From Polytrichum commune (taxonomy: Eukaryota > Streptophyta > Polytrichopsida > Polytrichales > Polytrichaceae): a stretch of 64,000 nt of DNA. Of the stretch, positions 61,932-64,000 are shown piece after piece. The first letter of the stretch is position 1. Each line of letters opens with the position of its first letter. The translations under genes were made by a program, and so were the position numbers. The notes below the pieces were generated by a model that had not been told where the DNA came from, did not search any database, and was given only the letters and a program-made list of their open reading frames with translations. The DNA is taken from NCBI GenBank assembly GCA_950295325.1, contig OX485808.1, forward strand, positions 14,572,501-14,636,500, read 5' to 3'.

Positions 61932-62929
61932 CTGCCTTTTTATGTTCACTAGTAAGCATTTGCCTCCAAGACACTTTACACACAAGACTGAGAGCCCATG
62001 ACCATTGCACTTCAAGCACTCTCATTGGTGGAAAAGGCGGAGCCAGTCCAAGTTTGCTTCACATTATGTTTGAGGGACCAACAGAGTATGTGAATGCAAG
62101 ATGGATGTAAAGTCTACATGGATCCCTACATGACATCAAATGGATCATATTTCATGGTCACTTGGATTATTTTCACAAAACCACCTCTTGGAGGTAGGCC
62201 TAACACAAAACCGGGAGACCATGGCACTCCGAACACTCACAACCGTTGATTTATTCTATTCTATCATGCGTAAGACCCGCATGAATAGAAATTCATTGAA
62301 ATAGCATTTGGTTGAGAGTCCGGTCACATATGACTTCACACTACACTTGAGGATCCGTGACCACACTACATGATTTTGGAGGTGTGTTGGGACGGCCTTG
62401 GGACACTTTCTTTTGGGCTCTCACAATTTCATGGTCATGGCTCTTGGCTCGTGTGTGAAGGGCCCTAAGCCTTGGCCTTAAAGCATATAGGAGTGGGACC
62501 GGTTGCCTTGCAAGGTTGGTCCCTAATCCTAGCTACAACTAAAATTAGGCTAGGTGGTTGTTTGGTTAGTAGACATCCCAATATAAACATTGGGTAGATG
62601 TCGAAGGATGGTAACACCAGTCAATGTGGTCAATGGGTGGGACCACAATTGTTTAGCATGCATGCTACCGGTTAGTTTCACTCAAGGCATGTTGAGTTGT
62701 TCATGCTAAATTTATTGGGTAAGGCATATCCAAGGTATAGTTCTTTGACATATTCTCGGCCCTATCCAACCTCTTTCTTCAGTTGAATAATATTATGACT
62801 TTATGGGAATCTATCATGACTAAAGGTGAATACAATAGAGTTATCTGGAAAGTAAAGCAAATGAAACCATGGTTTTAGTGCCAAACCTTGAGTTTATGAA
62901 AATCAACACAAAGTTATCCAACTTTTCTT

Positions 62930-63240
62930 AATGATTGAGTTATTATACACAACTTGAGTGGTATTGGGCTATTAAAAACCATCTTTCTAGCTTGTCCTAC
63001 TAGGATGGGTGGGCCAAGCTTGCCTTGCATAGGGCGATCCGGGACTAAGAAAAACAAGTCCCATGCACATCCCCTATTTTAAATCCTAAACTTCTCTTAA
63101 AGTTTGAGTGGTGGAACGAGGGAGAAACACAACTTTAATCCAACTCTTAAAATGGGCTTTGATATATGATGAGCTAATGGGCTTTTAATAGAAAGCAGTC
63201 TCAAAGAAGGATCCAAATCACAGTTTTGTCACTATTTGAG
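62930..63240 (+). repeat. Interspersed repeat D, copy 3
   Basis: Same orientation as 18,160-18,560: TCTAGCTTGTCCTACTAGGA, CAAGTCCCATGCACATC and AAAATGGGCTTTGA are conserved. Confidence 0.55.
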
Positions 63241-63249
63241 ATGCTTTAT

Positions 63250-64000
63250 GGATAACTCCAATGTAGTGGAGTTTGATGTTGGGGGAGGGGTAGGTAGGAG
63301 GTTTGTGAAGGGGGGGGGGAGGGGGTGAGAAAGACAATGACACTAGCTAGTTTGGTTAGTGTTGTTAGTTGGATATTCCCGGGAAGATATACCAATGGTA
63401 AGAAACTTTCCATCTGGTGAAGATCACAAATATACAAGTGATGTCACAAGCTAAGGTTGTTTCAACTTGTAAGTAACATATCTAAAAATCACATGTTGAC
63501 ACCATATACGTATATAAAGGATGGACTGATGACCATAGTAGTTGTGGATGCCTCTACCATAGTGTCATTACAAGGTACAAACATACCAAGCTTTAACCAT
63601 CTATCTATCCTCCCTCTCTTTGTCCGGCCAACTTTTTTCTTTCTTCGGATGATGCAAGAAGGGGCAACGCAAAAGCCCAACAACTTCTTTCACGCCTCCC
63701 CACCTTGGATGATTTATAGTTGATGTGGATCCAATTAAGCGCAACAAGGCGGCACCATCAAGCAACTAATAAAGCGCTTCGCTTGGCCCTTTGAAGCTCT
63801 AAAGAAGTTCCCAGCATTTCACTTTCAAACTAGGCATGACCCTTCCCGATCAAGCAATATAACTATAAATAGACGAATGAATCATGGCAAGTTGGATGAA
63901 TGAATCTATATAGAGAAGCAAAGAGACACATGAGGCCAGGGTCGCTTCAGCTGCAAGGTTGAGGACGTGGTGGGCTAGGCAGCGAAGAAAAGTTTCCCAT
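63250..64000. other. Window edge, no gene confirmed
   Basis: G-tract near 63,310-63,330. A TATA-box-like CTATAAATAG at 63,863-63,872 on the plus strand could belong to a gene starting beyond the window; no coding start was recognised before 64,000. Confidence 0.25.

Larger units (their letters stand above)
59264..61932 (+). mobile_element. 5'-truncated non-LTR retrotransposon (LINE) with RNase H
   Basis: Bounded by perfect 12-bp duplications TGCCTTTTTATG (59,252-59,263 and 61,933-61,944) and ending in (TATC)n, so this is a target-primed insertion. The reverse transcriptase is missing because of 5' truncation. Remaining parts: a domain of unknown function (59,264-60,013), RNase H (from about 60,081), a Cys/His motif with CPICNSNDPDTWLHVLLKC, an RHN block, and a C-terminal region with RPDILCVKGLP and QFIEFTYCND. 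The 3' untranslated part contains a stem-loop (CGTGGGCC / GGCCCACG, near 61,808-61,830). Confidence 0.85.
58935..62465. mobile_element. PIF/Harbinger-like element split by a LINE insertion
   Basis: Inverted arms of about 260 bp (58,935-59,195 and 62,212-62,465) match well: CTTCACACACGAGCCA, CCATGAAATTGTGAG, AATGAATTTCTATTCATGCG and GAGTGCCATGG appear in both, inverted. TAA flanks both ends (58,932-34 and 62,466-68). Without the inserted LINE the element would be about 0.85 kb and has no transposase, so it is non-autonomous. Confidence 0.75.

Noticed and set aside
1..64000. CRISPR array, prokaryotic operon or viral genome
   Set aside because: No regularly spaced repeats, no ribosome-binding-site-led gene clusters and no viral genes; the tandem repeats found have two copies only.

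Overview
This window looks like nuclear DNA of a land plant. It is AT-rich, its genes are split by GT-AG introns with consistent phases, and it carries two plant hallmark genes: CHUP1 (chloroplast positioning) and a GH13 alpha-amylase with a plastid-transit-like N-terminus. A kinase with an MLKL-like helical N-terminus lies beside or is fused to a SERAC1-type alpha/beta hydrolase. Domain types like these are common in bryophytes, so a moss or relative is my best guess, but this is inference and the species is not identified. All four recognisable genes are on the minus strand.

Layout: 1-3.6 kb is non-coding and holds a MULE-like inverted-repeat element. At 3.6-9.8 kb is a complete nine-exon CHUP1 gene (about 1163 aa). 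At 9.8-12.1 kb is leader or promoter-like sequence with a GC-rich patch. At 12.1-16.2 kb is a repeat cluster (TA-flanked MITEs and two copies of a tRNA-derived SINE). At 16.3-28.8 kb is a complete nine-exon alpha-amylase (614 aa, catalytic Asp/Glu/Asp all present) whose introns are packed with repeats. At 32.2-35.9 kb is a class I SAM methyltransferase of the METTL13/EEF1AKMT4 type, whose stop codon and last residues come from a MITE. At 38.1-42.6 kb is the kinase plus hydrolase locus. At 42.6-45.2 kb is its upstream region, with a roughly 390-bp tandem duplication. At 45-58.5 kb I find no recognisable gene, only several MITEs and fold-back elements. At 58.5-62.5 kb is a nested transposon complex: a PIF/Harbinger-like element (TAA target duplication) split by a 5'-truncated non-LTR retrotransposon (12-bp target duplication) and bordered by a tRNA-derived SINE (12-bp target duplication). 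The SINE and the LINE share their 3' tail.

How things fit together: CHUP1 tethers chloroplasts to actin, the amylase would degrade starch, probably in plastids, and the methyltransferase is a housekeeping-type protein methylase. The kinase/hydrolase locus is the most unusual item. It pairs a cell-death-type helical bundle and an apparently active kinase with a lipase-like hydrolase, and both kinase and hydrolase modules are known as N-terminal domains of bryophyte NBS-LRR proteins. The repeats show a LINE-SINE partnership and a MITE family that has contributed coding sequence. Exon boundaries were read by eye from splice signals, phase and family similarity; no search or transcript data were available.
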